Assembly: GCF_042100115.1 (NCBI RefSeq)
Contig: NC_091275.1
Coordinates: forward strand, 1,674,001-1,738,000
Length of the DNA stretch: 64,000 bases
Direction of reading: 5' to 3'
Source: Alternaria dauci
Lineage: Eukaryota; Ascomycota; Dothideomycetes; Pleosporales; Pleosporaceae
The notes under the pieces are model-generated. The model saw nothing but the letters and a program-made list of their open reading frames with translations, searched no databases and was not told where the DNA came from. The translations under genes and the position numbers were made by a program. Positions within the stretch are counted from its first letter, which is position 1, and the number at the start of each line of letters is the position of its first letter. Below are positions 28,985 to 39,160 of the stretch, one piece after another.

Positions 28985-29977
28985 CCAATTGCGGTACGAA
29001 ACAGCAGGTTTGGTTCATTCCCCAAGATCAACCACTTCAGAGGTACGGCTACCGTCATAGCGCTTTGCTCACCCCCTTCATCCGCCCTCGTTGGCCACAC
29101 ACATCGAGCCCTGACCCTGACCCTGAGACACGCATATCGATGCTCCAGCGTCTGTCAATTTTCAGGCATAGGATTGGACCAGCGGCTTCGGTGCACCGCC
29201 TCACCGACACTGCTGTGTCCTGAGCAAGCCCTAGACGCGAGTCTAAACGGCGTGGTAGATGGAAACAGCCGCAGCTGTGGTGGCTCAGCTTGCTCGCTGC
29301 CGTTATTTTCGTCGCCTGATTGGCTTGTGAGCAGCATTCGTCGTAACACGTCTGCATTCAAGCATGCAGACCCTTGCATGATGCTTGGACTGATTGCGTA
29401 GCTAAGCTCCACTAAGCTTTGTGGCGCCAACAAATGCCTCAAAAAATCAAGGAATAAGCTTCGCCAAGCTGCAACCAAGAAACTTGGCGGTGAATCTGTG
29501 GATGACTGGCTTTGTGGGCCTATTCGCTCATGCACCTAGGCCCTTGACTGTGCCACAAGTGATCTGATGCATGATGTCGTCTTGCAGTGGCTGCGTAAGC
29601 GTTTGACATGGTATCGAAGGTGGAGGATCGGCGAGTGTGTTAGAATACGAGCTGAACGGCGCTTCTACACGATAAGAGACCTTACGCGTCTTACCGGTAC
29701 ATGTGAGCCACGCATTCTAGCAGCACTCGGAGCAGTCACTTGGGCGAGCTGGATGTTCCGCACCGACGGAAGTAGTAGAGGGGGATTTCAATCATTGACC
29801 GGCCAGGGCCGCAAGTGAGCTCATAACGACATAGCTTGCTTTGATAGGGGAATGAACTTGGAATGCTTTTAGCAAGAGGGGCTAGCGTTCTTTCGGCATG
29901 GAATCTATGCGAGGGAAAGCTGAGCGGTCAAAGCTCCCGGATGTTCCGGCGAGAACACCGGTAGCTCACACCTCCCT
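28985..29977. other. Gene-poor region
   Basis: About 1 kb with only overlapping low-quality open frames on both strands. It should hold the upstream control region of the metallothionein-like gene. No clear copper-regulator site was recognised. Confidence 0.4.
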
Positions 29978-31030
29978 TCACATGTCGATCATCAGAACCT
30001 CTTTGTCCAATTTGCACCATTCAACGCTTTTGCGCCACAACGCCTGTTGCATCTCCATGTCCAAGCTGTCCGGCGAGCTCTCGACTTTCTCGACTCCTTC
30101 GAAGTAGCCCTCTTGCCCTGCAAATTTATCTGCTACTGCTACATCAACGAAGGCTATCGCAGCTTGCTCGACTGTTGTTAATCGAGGCTCAAAGTAGCTC
30201 AGCAACGGCAATAACCAAGTCGCAACTGTAATCATAATCTGCATGATCCGTGGAACGTGTGACTGATGAAAAGCCCGCGAATTGATCAGATCGAGAGGAT
30301 CAACGGCTATTGCCCTGATAACTTCAGTGTCCCGTTTCTAGCAAAACGGTTAATATGGGTTTGTCTGGAATTGTTTTCATGGGGTACTAACAGTCTTGAG
30401 GCGACGATTGAGCTCATACATGACCATAATGGAAACCAGTTTGCTCACAGCATATCTCTGGAAACCTTTACCCATCTCTTCACCTTCTTTGTCAACTTTT
30501 GGATGGATCAGTAACTCTAAGTCTTCTGGCACATGAGTTGGATATCCCTTGGAGAAACTAGCTTTCTCTGGCCAATGCGCGCCACTTCCTGAAAAGACTA
30601 TGCGGCCATGTACCGGGTCCATGGCACCGAGAAGCTCGCAGCAGAGAGAGAAGTGTGCAAGGTGGTTCACGGCAAGCGACATCTCGTACCCGTCCTTGGA
30701 ATACTGGGGCCCATGGGCCAGATTCCAGGTCATCGCGTTACAGATGATCGTGCGGATGTGTGGCAGCTCTTTACCCTCAATCTCAAGAAGCAACGCCTTG
30801 CTGAATGTCTGGACGGTTTCTAGCGATGAGAGGTCGAGTTGCCGTATAGACACTTGCACATGGGGGTGCTGTTCCACAAGAAGACGAAGTTTTGTTGAGT
30901 TTGTGTCTTCTTCGGAATCGTCTCGGACGGTGAGAACCAGATTGAGGGACGGATATGCCTCCAGCAAGTACTTGACTGCTGGCAGAGCCAGCGAACCGTT
31001 CGCGCCAGTGATAAGAACTGTGCCTGTCAT
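29978..31030 (-). CDS. Short-chain dehydrogenase (WW-domain oxidoreductase-like)
   Basis: Two minus-strand exons, 30392..31030 and 29978..30337, give 332 residues. The 54-nt intron (GTTAGT...ATTAACC...GCTAG) is phase 0 and joins ELNRRLKT to KRDTEVIRAIAVDP. The glycine motif is VLITGANGSLALP near the start; LTVRDD indicates the adenosine-ribose pocket. The usual NNAG is replaced by ICNAMT. The catalytic Ser is in GRIVFSGSGAHWPE and YxxxK is RYAVSKLV. The layout resembles fungal WWOX/retinol dehydrogenase-type SDRs. It would reduce or oxidise a carbonyl or alcohol with NADP(H); the substrate is unknown. The C-terminal part (FAGQEGYFEGVEKVESSPDS) is also characteristic of this branch. Confidence 0.83.
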
Positions 31031-31738
31031 GGTGCTAGCAGTAAATCAGCAATTGGAGAAGATGTTTCAAGTGTAAGATGCTTTGCAGAACAGGGTATGG
31101 ACGATCTATTTGTCATCTTTATGTACTTAGGAACCCATGAGGCATGGTTGCTGACAGGCGCCCCGTCGCATGCGCTAGTGCCGGTCACCCACCTCGCTTT
31201 CATCAATATGCATACAGACCTTGGTAGAACATATGATGAATGGTTTTGGTAATATATAAAGCTCAGCTATTCTTACGTGTGAGTTCTTGATGAAGACTGG
31301 ACCGAACAAGTTATTACTTGGGCATGAATGACGCGTGGTGTCGCAGCGCAAGGTATCTGTGCTCGCCAGCCGTTCCTCCCCTCAACTACTAACTTCATGC
31401 AGTTTACCTTCCCGCTTTCCCCGTACGATCCTTCCGCACGAAAGTTCATGATATGCAGCGGTGAACCAGAGTCTAATTCAATTGCCCGCTGCCTTTCTGG
31501 TGTGGTTTCCAACGGCCTTGGCATGGGCAGCAATGTGTTTCACCACAGTTCGACTATGGCTGAGTCACCCCCCATGGGTTGCACCTGGTAGCAGCAGTGT
31601 ACCCTAAACATATATGCTATGCATTGACTTGTTTTCTTACCAATTGCGGTCAGTATACATGCCTTTAGGGTACATGTTTGATACAGCCTTCTTTTCACCA
31701 GCTTCCTTATAAGTCGCGTCGACTGCCATCATAACTGA
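31031..31738. other. Intergenic region
   Basis: About 700 bases between the dehydrogenase start and the xylanase 3' end. An 11-base perfect inverted repeat (TGTACCCTAAA at 31598 and its complement at 31664) lies just downstream of the xylanase gene. A minus-strand frame starting at 31524 is weak and not called. Confidence 0.4.
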
Positions 31739-32479
31739 CTAGCTTACCGTAATGGTACTACTTCCACTCGGCAGTAATGTCCCATTCGCGAAACCCTCCG
31801 TACATAGGATCATATAGTCGTGCCCACCGAGTCTCATACCCGCCTTACTCCATGCATCGAAATGCTTCTGCGTAGTAATAGTACCTCCAACCCTCTTCTC
31901 TGTCCTCACTGACCAGAACTGTGTAAAGGTGCGAGTTCCTTCAATCGAGGGCTTGTTTATGCGCTGACTGGTGTAGAGCTCGTAAGTGCCTTCCTCAAAA
32001 GTAAAGTTGCCTTTGCGCGTCCAAGGTTCGCCGGGTGCAAGGATGTCATACGATTCGATGATGTAGTATTCGATGAGGGGATTGCGCGTCCAACCGTACA
32101 GAGCGAGGTAGCCGGGTCCTTTGGCATCGTATGTGCCTGTGTATTTTACGGTCCTAACATCGTTCATCAGTACAGTCTTCAAAGTTGCAGTGTGTTCTTG
32201 CCACTCTTACCTTGAACCTCCAGGCTTGAAGCCCGTACCAGCTACGAAGCCACCACCGGGCTGGCCTGACCAATTGCATGTGTACTTGCCACCTCCTTGC
32301 TGGCTGCAACGGAACGACCCGCCTCCCTCGGACCAAAAAGAGTAGTAACCTCCTTGACGGGCTTCGAGTTGCTTGCCCACGGTTTCGTGGTTGATGAGCG
32401 ACGTGATACCTTCAGGAGCTGCAAAGGCATTGTGAAGAGAAATTAATACAGCAGTTGTGAGTATGATGAAGGATACCAT
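31739..32479 (-). CDS. GH11 endo-1,4-beta-xylanase
   Basis: Two minus-strand exons, 32211..32479 and 31739..32153, give 227 residues; the 57-nt intron begins GTAAGA and ends TGTTAG. The signal peptide is MVSFIILTTAVLISLHNAFAA, followed by a short pro-region ending LEAR. The GH11 jelly-roll marks are present: YYSFWSEGGG, CNWSGQPGGGFVAGTGF, YLALYGWTRNPLIEYYIIE with the nucleophile Glu118, SVRTEKRVGGTITTQKHFDAW, and GGHDYMILCTEGF with the acid/base Glu209. Length fits the family. It is secreted and cleaves internal bonds in plant-wall xylan. A TATA box lies at 32543..32549. No XlnR site could be recognised with certainty upstream. Its neighbours are two secreted DUF1996 genes and a 10-cysteine protein. 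Confidence 0.94.
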
Positions 32480-33246
32480 GATGGCGAGTCTGTACTGGAG
32501 AGTCTTCTACCTCGACTATGGTGGGTAGTGTAGTACTCGCAGCTTTATATCACTCTGGGAAGCGGAGAGTTGGGGGTCGTCATCGTCATTTACCGAGCTT
32601 CGGGGTGGCAGCGCGCGTGATTCTTCATTGCTGTTTCTCATTAACCATCGATCCTTGAGAAACTCCTCCTGTGGGGAGCCCATTAGCAACGGTATCTGTC
32701 AATGACTGACCCGCTACCATGAGTGGCACCGGTTCTTTACTGCCGTGTAAAGGTCTTGCTTCTGACACAGCGTACACACAGAGGTCCGAAGTGCTTATAG
32801 AGCCCGCTCATCAACTGCCGGCGGCACCTGGTACGATGGTGCTTATGATGGCCATATTAACCAGAAGTTGCCACCAATGACGGACTGTACCAGTGGCAAG
32901 CATGTTGCTCTTAATCTACGCGAAGATATGGGATGTAGCATATGACCATGACGTACCAAGTAAGGCTTCTGAAAGTCATGTATGTCAACAGGCTCGGCAG
33001 GTTCCGATGGGTTCGTGGATGCTCGTGGAGCGACGAGAGAAGGATGGAGCGCGATGCGCGGGGTTAGGCCGGAGACGCGTAGGCACAGACTCGTCCAAGT
33101 TGAGATTAGCGCGTCGCTCGAGCTACCTTCACCTATGAACACAACTTGTTTCTCACATCCACAAACTTCCAGAACTGCTCGAATACCATCTTTCCAAACT
33201 AGCCATATGATCTAGGTGAGAATGACACGCTACAAACAAGCTCCAA
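32480..33246. other. Intergenic region with an unassigned open frame
   Basis: Contains the xylanase promoter, including a TATAAAG (minus) at 32543..32549. On the minus strand an open frame of about 120 codons runs from 33211 to 32843 and includes VVFIGEGSSSDALISTWTSL, which looks coding-like. It has no ATG start and no recognised relatives, so it may be a relic. Confidence 0.35.
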
Positions 33247-34696
33247 CTAGGTCTCTGCCTCATACCCTGGGAGATGATCGAGCCACCCCTCCACTTCCTC
33301 ATCAACGGAGCTCTCAACCGCGCACGCATTCATCTCTTCAACAGTCTGCGTTTTTAGCACACCTTGCATGCCTGGACTTCCACAGTAATGGAACATGCAA
33401 CTATCGTTCATCACCCGCTGCAGGCTGTCTCCTTTCCACCCAAACACGTAGTCAGCATGAGTGCCGAAGCCTCTGCTATCGGAGTAGCTCCACACGAATG
33501 GCTGCGAACCATCGGTTGGCCACATATCAGCGAACGCAGTCGTGTTCCACATCGTTTCGTATGCTAGCTGCGGCATCTTGATGGGATGCGAAGCGGGGCA
33601 AGGATCAGCTGGACGGAAACCACCCCGCGTGGTAGAGAACATGTGGGATTGATGGTCGGGAGAGTCAAGGTCCACCCCATTCCAGCAAGAAGGAAAATGG
33701 CTAAACGAAAAAGACGCTATTAGTAAGTCTTGTGCGAAAAGGAGGGGGTTTCTTTAGGGAAGAATTTCGCAACTTCGAAGCGCGCAGCATACTAAGATAC
33801 TAGGGGTACTTACTGTCTTGTGGTCAGTAAACTGATGACAACATCTGCTAGGATCGCCCCTTACCTGGATAGCCATGATACCAGCAGGGCATGGCTCTTT
33901 TGGGAAGTCAGGAGTCTCGTAGCCCCTAGTGAGGATGGTTTGCAGGCAAGTGTATGCCAGACCTTTCTTGGTGCCATTGAGTGTGGTCGTCGACGGATTG
34001 CCGACAGTCATTCGAAATCCCTTAGCAGTTAAACACATGTTTGGAGACAGAGTGGATGGCGCTTCTTACCGGAGGAAATGCTCTGACTGGATTCCCGAGG
34101 TCGGAACTGTCGAAGTCCTTTTGGGTATAGTATATCGTCATACCTCCCTTGATGTGGTCTGCATTCTGACCTTCATATCCTAGGTAAATCAGCATTACGC
34201 TGCATGTCGATGTAAGTAGAGTCAGCATACCGAGTTGAGCGTTCGGATAGATGGGTACGCGCTTATACGACCCGTTTTGATGTTTGAAGTACATTGCAGC
34301 TGTCCAGTAATTGGAGAAATCTACAGACAAAGTCAGACTTGACGATCAGGACGGCTTGAAGGAGCATGACCTGCCTTCAGTGTACGCGCATGTCGTACAG
34401 CTTGCCTGTTCGCCAATGTCGCCATCCATCGTAGCATTGAAGGCATTGCCACCTGCGACAGGTGTGAATAAAGATACCTGGGAGGTCAATATACATCTGG
34501 CTTACCAACGATCTGGTGTACCTTCATGTTCCTGTAAGCTTGTGATCATGTTTGTGCTGACAGTACTAACATGGGAGGAAGGTACACGACCAGGCTCCAC
34601 AAGTGGATCCAGGCGCTGGATGGAGACGCTGCTACATCCAAAGCGGATCGCTGCTTGTACAAAGACAGCTTGAAGAAGGAAGAGGTATGGTCTCAT
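33247..34696 (-). CDS. Secreted DUF1996 protein (copy B), last junction doubtful
   Basis: Minus-strand exons: 34571..34696, 34506..34521 (16 nt), 34375..34452, 34231..34320, 34070..34179, 33865..34020 and 33247..33700. The signal peptide is MRPYLFLLQAVFVQA. DUF1996 motifs include RFGCSSVSIQRLDPLVEPG, HQIVGGNAFN, CTTCAYTEDFSNYWTA, FPKEPCPAGIM, HFPSCWNGVDLDSPDH and GFGTHADYVFGWK. The intron 34321..34374 starts with GC (GAAG-GCAGGT) and ends TGTAG, a GC-AG intron required by the frame. The final junction does not fit: GTAAGG at 33864 to GTTTAG at 33701 is 164 nt and shifts the phase by one, giving early termination. The gene may have lost function, or use a more complex splice here. The frame downstream is intact to its stop. 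Confidence 0.72.
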
Positions 34697-35444
34697 AATG
34701 TTGCGAAGACCTGGGTCCTCTCTGATGATTTGATGATGCAGAGATCTCAGTGTTGAGATCAAGACAACTGTAGGTGATAAGAGACCTTGAAGGAACACAG
34801 CCCATCATGAGGTACACGTCCCGCTAGGGAGAATATTGGGGAACTCTCCGCTTCAATGAATCCGACGCGCGTGTGGAGATGAACCAAAAACGACTGCCGG
34901 CTGGCAACGCCAAGTCCTTCATGTTGCTCCTCATATACGCCGTCCAGCCGGGTAATGTGGAGGTGGGGCGTGTTCTTGCGGAGCATCGCGTTGAGCTCTC
35001 TGAACCTTTTAGCTAAATCACCATGATTACACATCGGAACAGTGTCTTACACAAGCGAGTATAGTTCATCAGGCATCGTCGACGACAGAAGCTGTAGCAC
35101 TCATGGCCCGCGAGACAGCGTTGAGGCGATAGAATCTCTTGTCGTGGCTAGTAAAAGAAACAGGGAGTAATCTGAGCTGAGCGCTGTTGTGTCACAAATG
35201 TTCAAGCACAGACTTGCTCTAGCAGTTATGAAAAACACGCAGGTGGAGGTGGGTGAACAAAGTGACAGTATAATGTCTTCGGCAGACTACCACAGACGTT
35301 CCCGTAGACGACTACGAACTAGCCAGCGATTATATATCGAAAGTGCGTTTTCATGTTTGAGACCAATGCTTGAACTATTAAAAAACGATTTTGAGCGTCC
35401 AAAGTAAAGCTCTCCACCCTTGCCGCTTCCCAAGCACTTTGCAT
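34697..35444. other. Intergenic region
   Basis: About 750 bases upstream of DUF1996 copy B. One minus-strand ATG frame of 91 codons (34759..35034) begins MCNHGDLAKRF; it has no recognised motif and is not called. Confidence 0.4.
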
Positions 35445-36395
35445 TTAGCCTACGTCTCCACCCACAACATTCCTGTATACCCATCCAGACATATTCTCAG
35501 GATACTCCATCAACTTCACAGAATTGTATGCATCAAACCTACTAAGCACGACATCCGGATACTCCGCTCGCGGCCACCATCCACCAATCTCGTCCTCCTT
35601 CCAAGCATACTTCTTGGTCTCCTCGTCGTCTACACCATACGTGTAGACAGCAACCTGGTATACCGCATGGTTCAACACCACTGGGTATCTAGAGCCGTTG
35701 ACAAAAGCTTGACATCCAGGGTACTTCGATGGTTTATGAAGAGTCACACCGCCGTAGCCGACACCACATCCCTTACCCACCTGCGTCAGGCGAAGGTGGT
35801 CAAATATGTTGAATGGGTCTGTGAGAAGAAGCGACCCCGAGTTGAAGCTGTGAATTTGGCTTTGGAGTTCGGTTTCATTGATCAAACCTCTTGGGTACTT
35901 GACTGCGATACGGAACGTCTTTGCGTTCGGCGTGGCCTCAGCGATACGGGTGATCAATTCGGTTATCTTGTCTTTTTCCCGTCCAACAAGTTCGAGATGC
36001 ATATTATCTGGACTGAGCTCCAGAAACAGAGTGACATGACGCACATAGCTTAGGACATTATAGAGCGGCTTTTGGTCGTCCAAGCCTGTATGGAGCTGGC
36101 GATCGATCAGATTGATACTAACCGTCATTTCTAAATCTTTGAGGCTATCGCATTCCCGGATTTCTTCGTATACGCGTGTATGCCTGAAAAGCATATTAAC
36201 AAGGGGAGCGTTGTTGATGTAAACGTCGGCGAGTTCGTAAACCGTAGGAGACGGTTCAGCATTGGGACCGTTGTTCTCTCCTACGCAGGTCTCAATCTTC
36301 CATTCGAGCTTCCTGGCGTTGCGGAAGTGATTGTGGGTCTTTTTTATTCGAGGCCTATGGTCTAATTCGGAAAGAACCGATGTGATGGAAGACAT
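35445..36395 (-). CDS. F-box-like paralogue 1 (no clear F-box)
   Basis: A 316-residue single-exon protein, started at the first ATG (MSSITSVLSELDHRPR). It lacks the LPRELRN box of its two neighbours, but the body aligns with them: INNAPLVNMLFRHTRVYEEI matches HNAPCSSVIRAHSRLCDEY, followed by a long variable middle and a C-terminal region with VVLNHAVYQVAVYTYG. This domain layout is common in large Pleosporales families annotated as hypothetical, often with an N-terminal F-box-like stretch for ubiquitin ligase (SCF) binding. No catalytic motif is visible. It is the first of three genes in the same orientation within 3.5 kb. A missed 5' exon with the F-box is possible. Confidence 0.65.
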   Translation of the reverse strand: MSSITSVLSELDHRPRIKKTHNHFRNARKLEWKIETCVGENNGPNAEPSPTVYELADVYINNAPLVNMLFRHTRVYEEIRECDSLKDLEMTVSINLIDRQLHTGLDDQKPLYNVLSYVRHVTLFLELSPDNMHLELVGREKDKITELITRIAEATPNAKTFRIAVKYPRGLINETELQSQIHSFNSGSLLLTDPFNIFDHLRLTQVGKGCGVGYGGVTLHKPSKYPGCQAFVNGSRYPVVLNHAVYQVAVYTYGVDDEETKKYAWKEDEIGGWWPRAEYPDVVLSRFDAYNSVKLMEYPENMSGWVYRNVVGGDVG

Positions 36396-36819
36396 GCTGA
36401 TCGGAGGGGCAGGACTTCCGTGGTGTTCGATAGTTTTTTCGCACAAATTAGGTAAAATCAGAAGCAATGGGCAGTCCAGCAGTTGGCCCGGAAAATAGGC
36501 CTTTCAGTAGAATCGATAGACGATGGGTGAGAGACCCTTCCAAGTCTAGATGTTACGTCGCACGTGCTGGATGCTTGGAGAAGCGCAACTGGCAGAAGAA
36601 ACAACATATAGCCGTACTCTTAGAAGCGACTCGTGGGCCCCTGACGATAGCAGATGACGCCCTAGAAGACAAAGAACCCCAGCTAGCGATCATACAGACT
36701 ACATGGAATCAAATTCTGTGCTGGCAGCATTCCACTTCAGTCTTTCGCGAGAGAGTACTAGTTACAATGTATCGTTATTCAACCGCCGTAACAGCAAGGA
36801 AGACGTCGTAGATCAAAGA
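36396..36819. other. Spacer between F-box-like paralogues 1 and 2
   Basis: About 420 bases. It must carry the promoter of paralogue 1. No gene seen. Confidence 0.5.
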
Positions 36820-37641
36820 TTAAAACCACTCCTTCGCATCTTCCCTACCTCGTTTCTCCCTCCACACTGGTTCATCATACCCAATATTCCACTTTTCGGC
36901 AATTTCTTCCGATGTCAAGAAGGTGGGTTTAGAAGGCGGCGAACTGAAAACGTATGCACCATACTTGATTACCGTGTTCCTGGTTGACGATCCGCGTCTC
37001 TGGCATAGTATGTGGTATCCTTCTGCACGCTGTACCAGCGGGAACTCGACTAGACTGGCCGGTGGCCCAGGTAGGAAACCAGAGGTAATAAATGCATTAT
37101 ATCGTTGTTTAGGGTGGGTCAATTCAGGGCCAGAGTTGTGTTTGAACGCCACCCGAACATTTGTCAAGTGCAGAGCTTCCTGCTTGATTGCTGTGATAAG
37201 CCTCTCGATGCTAGCCCACATCTCAGCACCGGGTACATAGCTTTTTGACAAAGAATCGATATAAGTGAGAAAAATCGTGGCGGTTCGAAGGTTTTTGAAG
37301 GCACTAGTCACTCGTTTGGAGAGGACGCCGAGGTCAACATCTTTGTCGATGCTCACTTTCGTGTATGTCGAAGGATATACTTCAATCGTCGCCGACAGAT
37401 CTTTCACGGGCGCAGATTTGATGTATTCGTCGCATAAGCGAGAGTGCGCGCGAATGACACTACTGCAGGGTGCGTTGTGGAATCGTACAGGGACTTGGGT
37501 GACGATGTGACCCTTGCGGCAATCCTGCCCTTTGCTCCAATCCCACCACAAACTAACTTCATGGTAAAGGTAAATGTATATGTTATTCCGAAGTTCTCGT
37601 GGAATTGTGAGGAGATGCGGCGCTGGAGTATCGGCGGTCAT
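36820..37641 (-). CDS. F-box-like paralogue 2
   Basis: A 273-residue single-exon protein from the ATG of MTADTPAPHLLTIPREL; frame is open upstream, where another ATG at 37824 would add 61 residues without recognised motifs. The N-terminus holds LLTIPRELRNNIYIYLYHEV, a degenerate F-box-like helix pair seen in many fungal proteins of this type. It shares with paralogue 3 the segments NAP...IRAHSRLCDEYIK, VEFPLVQRAEGYHIL and VIKYGAYVFS. The function is unknown; the F-box-like start suggests a substrate adaptor for SCF-type ubiquitin ligases, which is an inference. It is the middle of a three-gene tandem cluster. Confidence 0.68.
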   Translation of the reverse strand: MTADTPAPHLLTIPRELRNNIYIYLYHEVSLWWDWSKGQDCRKGHIVTQVPVRFHNAPCSSVIRAHSRLCDEYIKSAPVKDLSATIEVYPSTYTKVSIDKDVDLGVLSKRVTSAFKNLRTATIFLTYIDSLSKSYVPGAEMWASIERLITAIKQEALHLTNVRVAFKHNSGPELTHPKQRYNAFITSGFLPGPPASLVEFPLVQRAEGYHILCQRRGSSTRNTVIKYGAYVFSSPPSKPTFLTSEEIAEKWNIGYDEPVWREKRGREDAKEWF

Positions 37642-38174
37642 TCTTCGAAAGTAACGGTGGCTCAGAGGGTTGCGATAAGCTGAGAAAGAAACTCGAGAGT
37701 AAACAAACGAGTCGAGAGTAATATATGGAGGTAGATAAGGATTCGTGTGGTACCCACTAGGGCGTGCAGTAAGCTGCATCCTGAGCCAATTGGGGAGTAT
37801 ATCAAATTGCTTTTTGTTGTACACGAACCGATGAACGCGGATCGGTAATTAACAGGTCCCCGTTCAGGTAGCGGGAACAGGGATAGTAGGGCAGTTGTGA
37901 CGATGTGCTGTAAGGATGGGAGTAGGCTGCTAAGCGCTCGAGCAATTCGGGTCGTCATATGATTGGCGTAATCGAATTGATGTCCCGGTTATTCAAGGAG
38001 AGAGTGATTATCAGTTGTAACGAGATGCTAGAACCAGACTACAGCTTCTTCGTGACCCCGCTTCTCTCTCCATTCTTTTATCTGGTGCCCAGATATCGAA
38101 GGCGGCAACGGTGTATTCCAGTTACCGATTGTGTAAGATTGCAGCTCAAAATGACCAAGAATGTCGGAAGGTTT
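37642..38174. other. Spacer between F-box-like paralogues 2 and 3
   Basis: About 530 bases. The frame of paralogue 2 stays open leftward to 37824, leaving the true start uncertain. No other gene seen. Confidence 0.45.
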
Positions 38175-38924
38175 TCAGAAGGGAGAGTCCTTGTTTGTTC
38201 CGCTCCTAGTGTACAAATAACAGCCATGTTTCACAAGGCCATGCTGAGGTCGAGGCTGACCGGGCCATGGCTGCACCTGCTCTAGACGGTATCCCTCAGC
38301 TCGCTGCACTAGTTCCAACTCTTCCAAACAGGGTGGCGGGGAGGTCAAGAAATAACCAGTTTCGAATCGTGGATATGTGTTGTTGTGATGTTGCAGTCGA
38401 GTAGTGGTATGACACTGAAGACCAATCTGCAGGGTCGATAGGTACGGGCTCTTCTGCAGGAGCACGCAAATAAAGCGCTTCATGATAGTCCACCATGTTT
38501 TCACTCCGTCATAATCATCAGAATCGCCAGGAACGGTTTCAACGAGGATCGTGACGTGTTTGACGAATCGAGCAAAGAGGGTGTCCAAGGGCAGCGTGCA
38601 GGGTCTGGGATGTATTGGCGATGTTCGTTGATCTGGTAGTGTACCAGCAATGGAACCGCTTCCAAGGACATTTCCATCCGAGATCGTCACAGAGATTTCG
38701 TTTTTTTCGGTGGCTTTGAGATACTCGTCTCGCAAACGAGGATGGGCGTGGAGCAAGCTGAGATTGGGCGCGTTATGGACATGGTAGTGAAAGCAATGCG
38801 GAGCGAATAACTTGGTAGAACGCCATGCAGGGTCGTCCTCAGCTTTGACATACGAGTAAATGAGGTTTCGCAACTCGCGAGGGAGTGCAAGAAAAGGTGG
38901 AAGTGGGGGCGCAGCGTCGGCCAT
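38175..38924 (-). CDS. F-box-like paralogue 3
   Basis: A 249-residue single-exon protein starting MADAAPPLPPFLALPRELRN. The LALPRELRNLIYSYV stretch is the clearest F-box-like box of the three neighbours. The shared body follows: HNAPNLSLLHAHPRLRDEYL, a variable middle with FARFVKHVTILVETV, then LEELELVQRAEGYRLEQ and LVKHGCYLYTR. No enzyme motif is present. The likely role is protein-protein binding, perhaps as a ubiquitin-ligase adaptor; this is inference from the N-terminal box. Sequence identity to paralogue 2 looks modest, so the tandem duplication is old. Confidence 0.72.
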   Translation of the reverse strand: MADAAPPLPPFLALPRELRNLIYSYVKAEDDPAWRSTKLFAPHCFHYHVHNAPNLSLLHAHPRLRDEYLKATEKNEISVTISDGNVLGSGSIAGTLPDQRTSPIHPRPCTLPLDTLFARFVKHVTILVETVPGDSDDYDGVKTWWTIMKRFICVLLQKSPYLSTLQIGLQCHTTTRLQHHNNTYPRFETGYFLTSPPPCLEELELVQRAEGYRLEQVQPWPGQPRPQHGLVKHGCYLYTRSGTNKDSPF

Positions 38925-39160
38925 GATAGGGACGCGACACTGGTGGTAGAAGGAGCAACAACGCGTTCACGGATGCAGACTGTAGTTGGGCACTAGGTAG
39001 CCACGCGCAGCGCCAGAGCTAGTCGCACGCATCATCGCATGCAACCGAGGAGAAAATGAAAATCGCATGAGAACATTCAGTTGCATTAAATCGTCTTCTG
39101 CATGATGGCTCAATCGTCCTTCAATTGATGAGACGGTATTGTGGTACTACACATATATGA

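Noticed and set aside
31273..31524. A minus-strand frame MPRPLETTPERQRAIELDSG with a possible 51-nt intron
   Set aside because: Both spliced and unspliced versions are open and neither resembles a known protein.
32843..33211. A 120-codon minus-strand frame with VVFIGEGSSSDALISTWTSL
   Set aside because: Coding-like, but there is no ATG and no splice path to one; it may be a relic and is only noted under the intergenic entry.
34759..35034. A 91-codon ATG frame beginning MCNHGDLAKRF
   Set aside because: No recognised features; could be chance.
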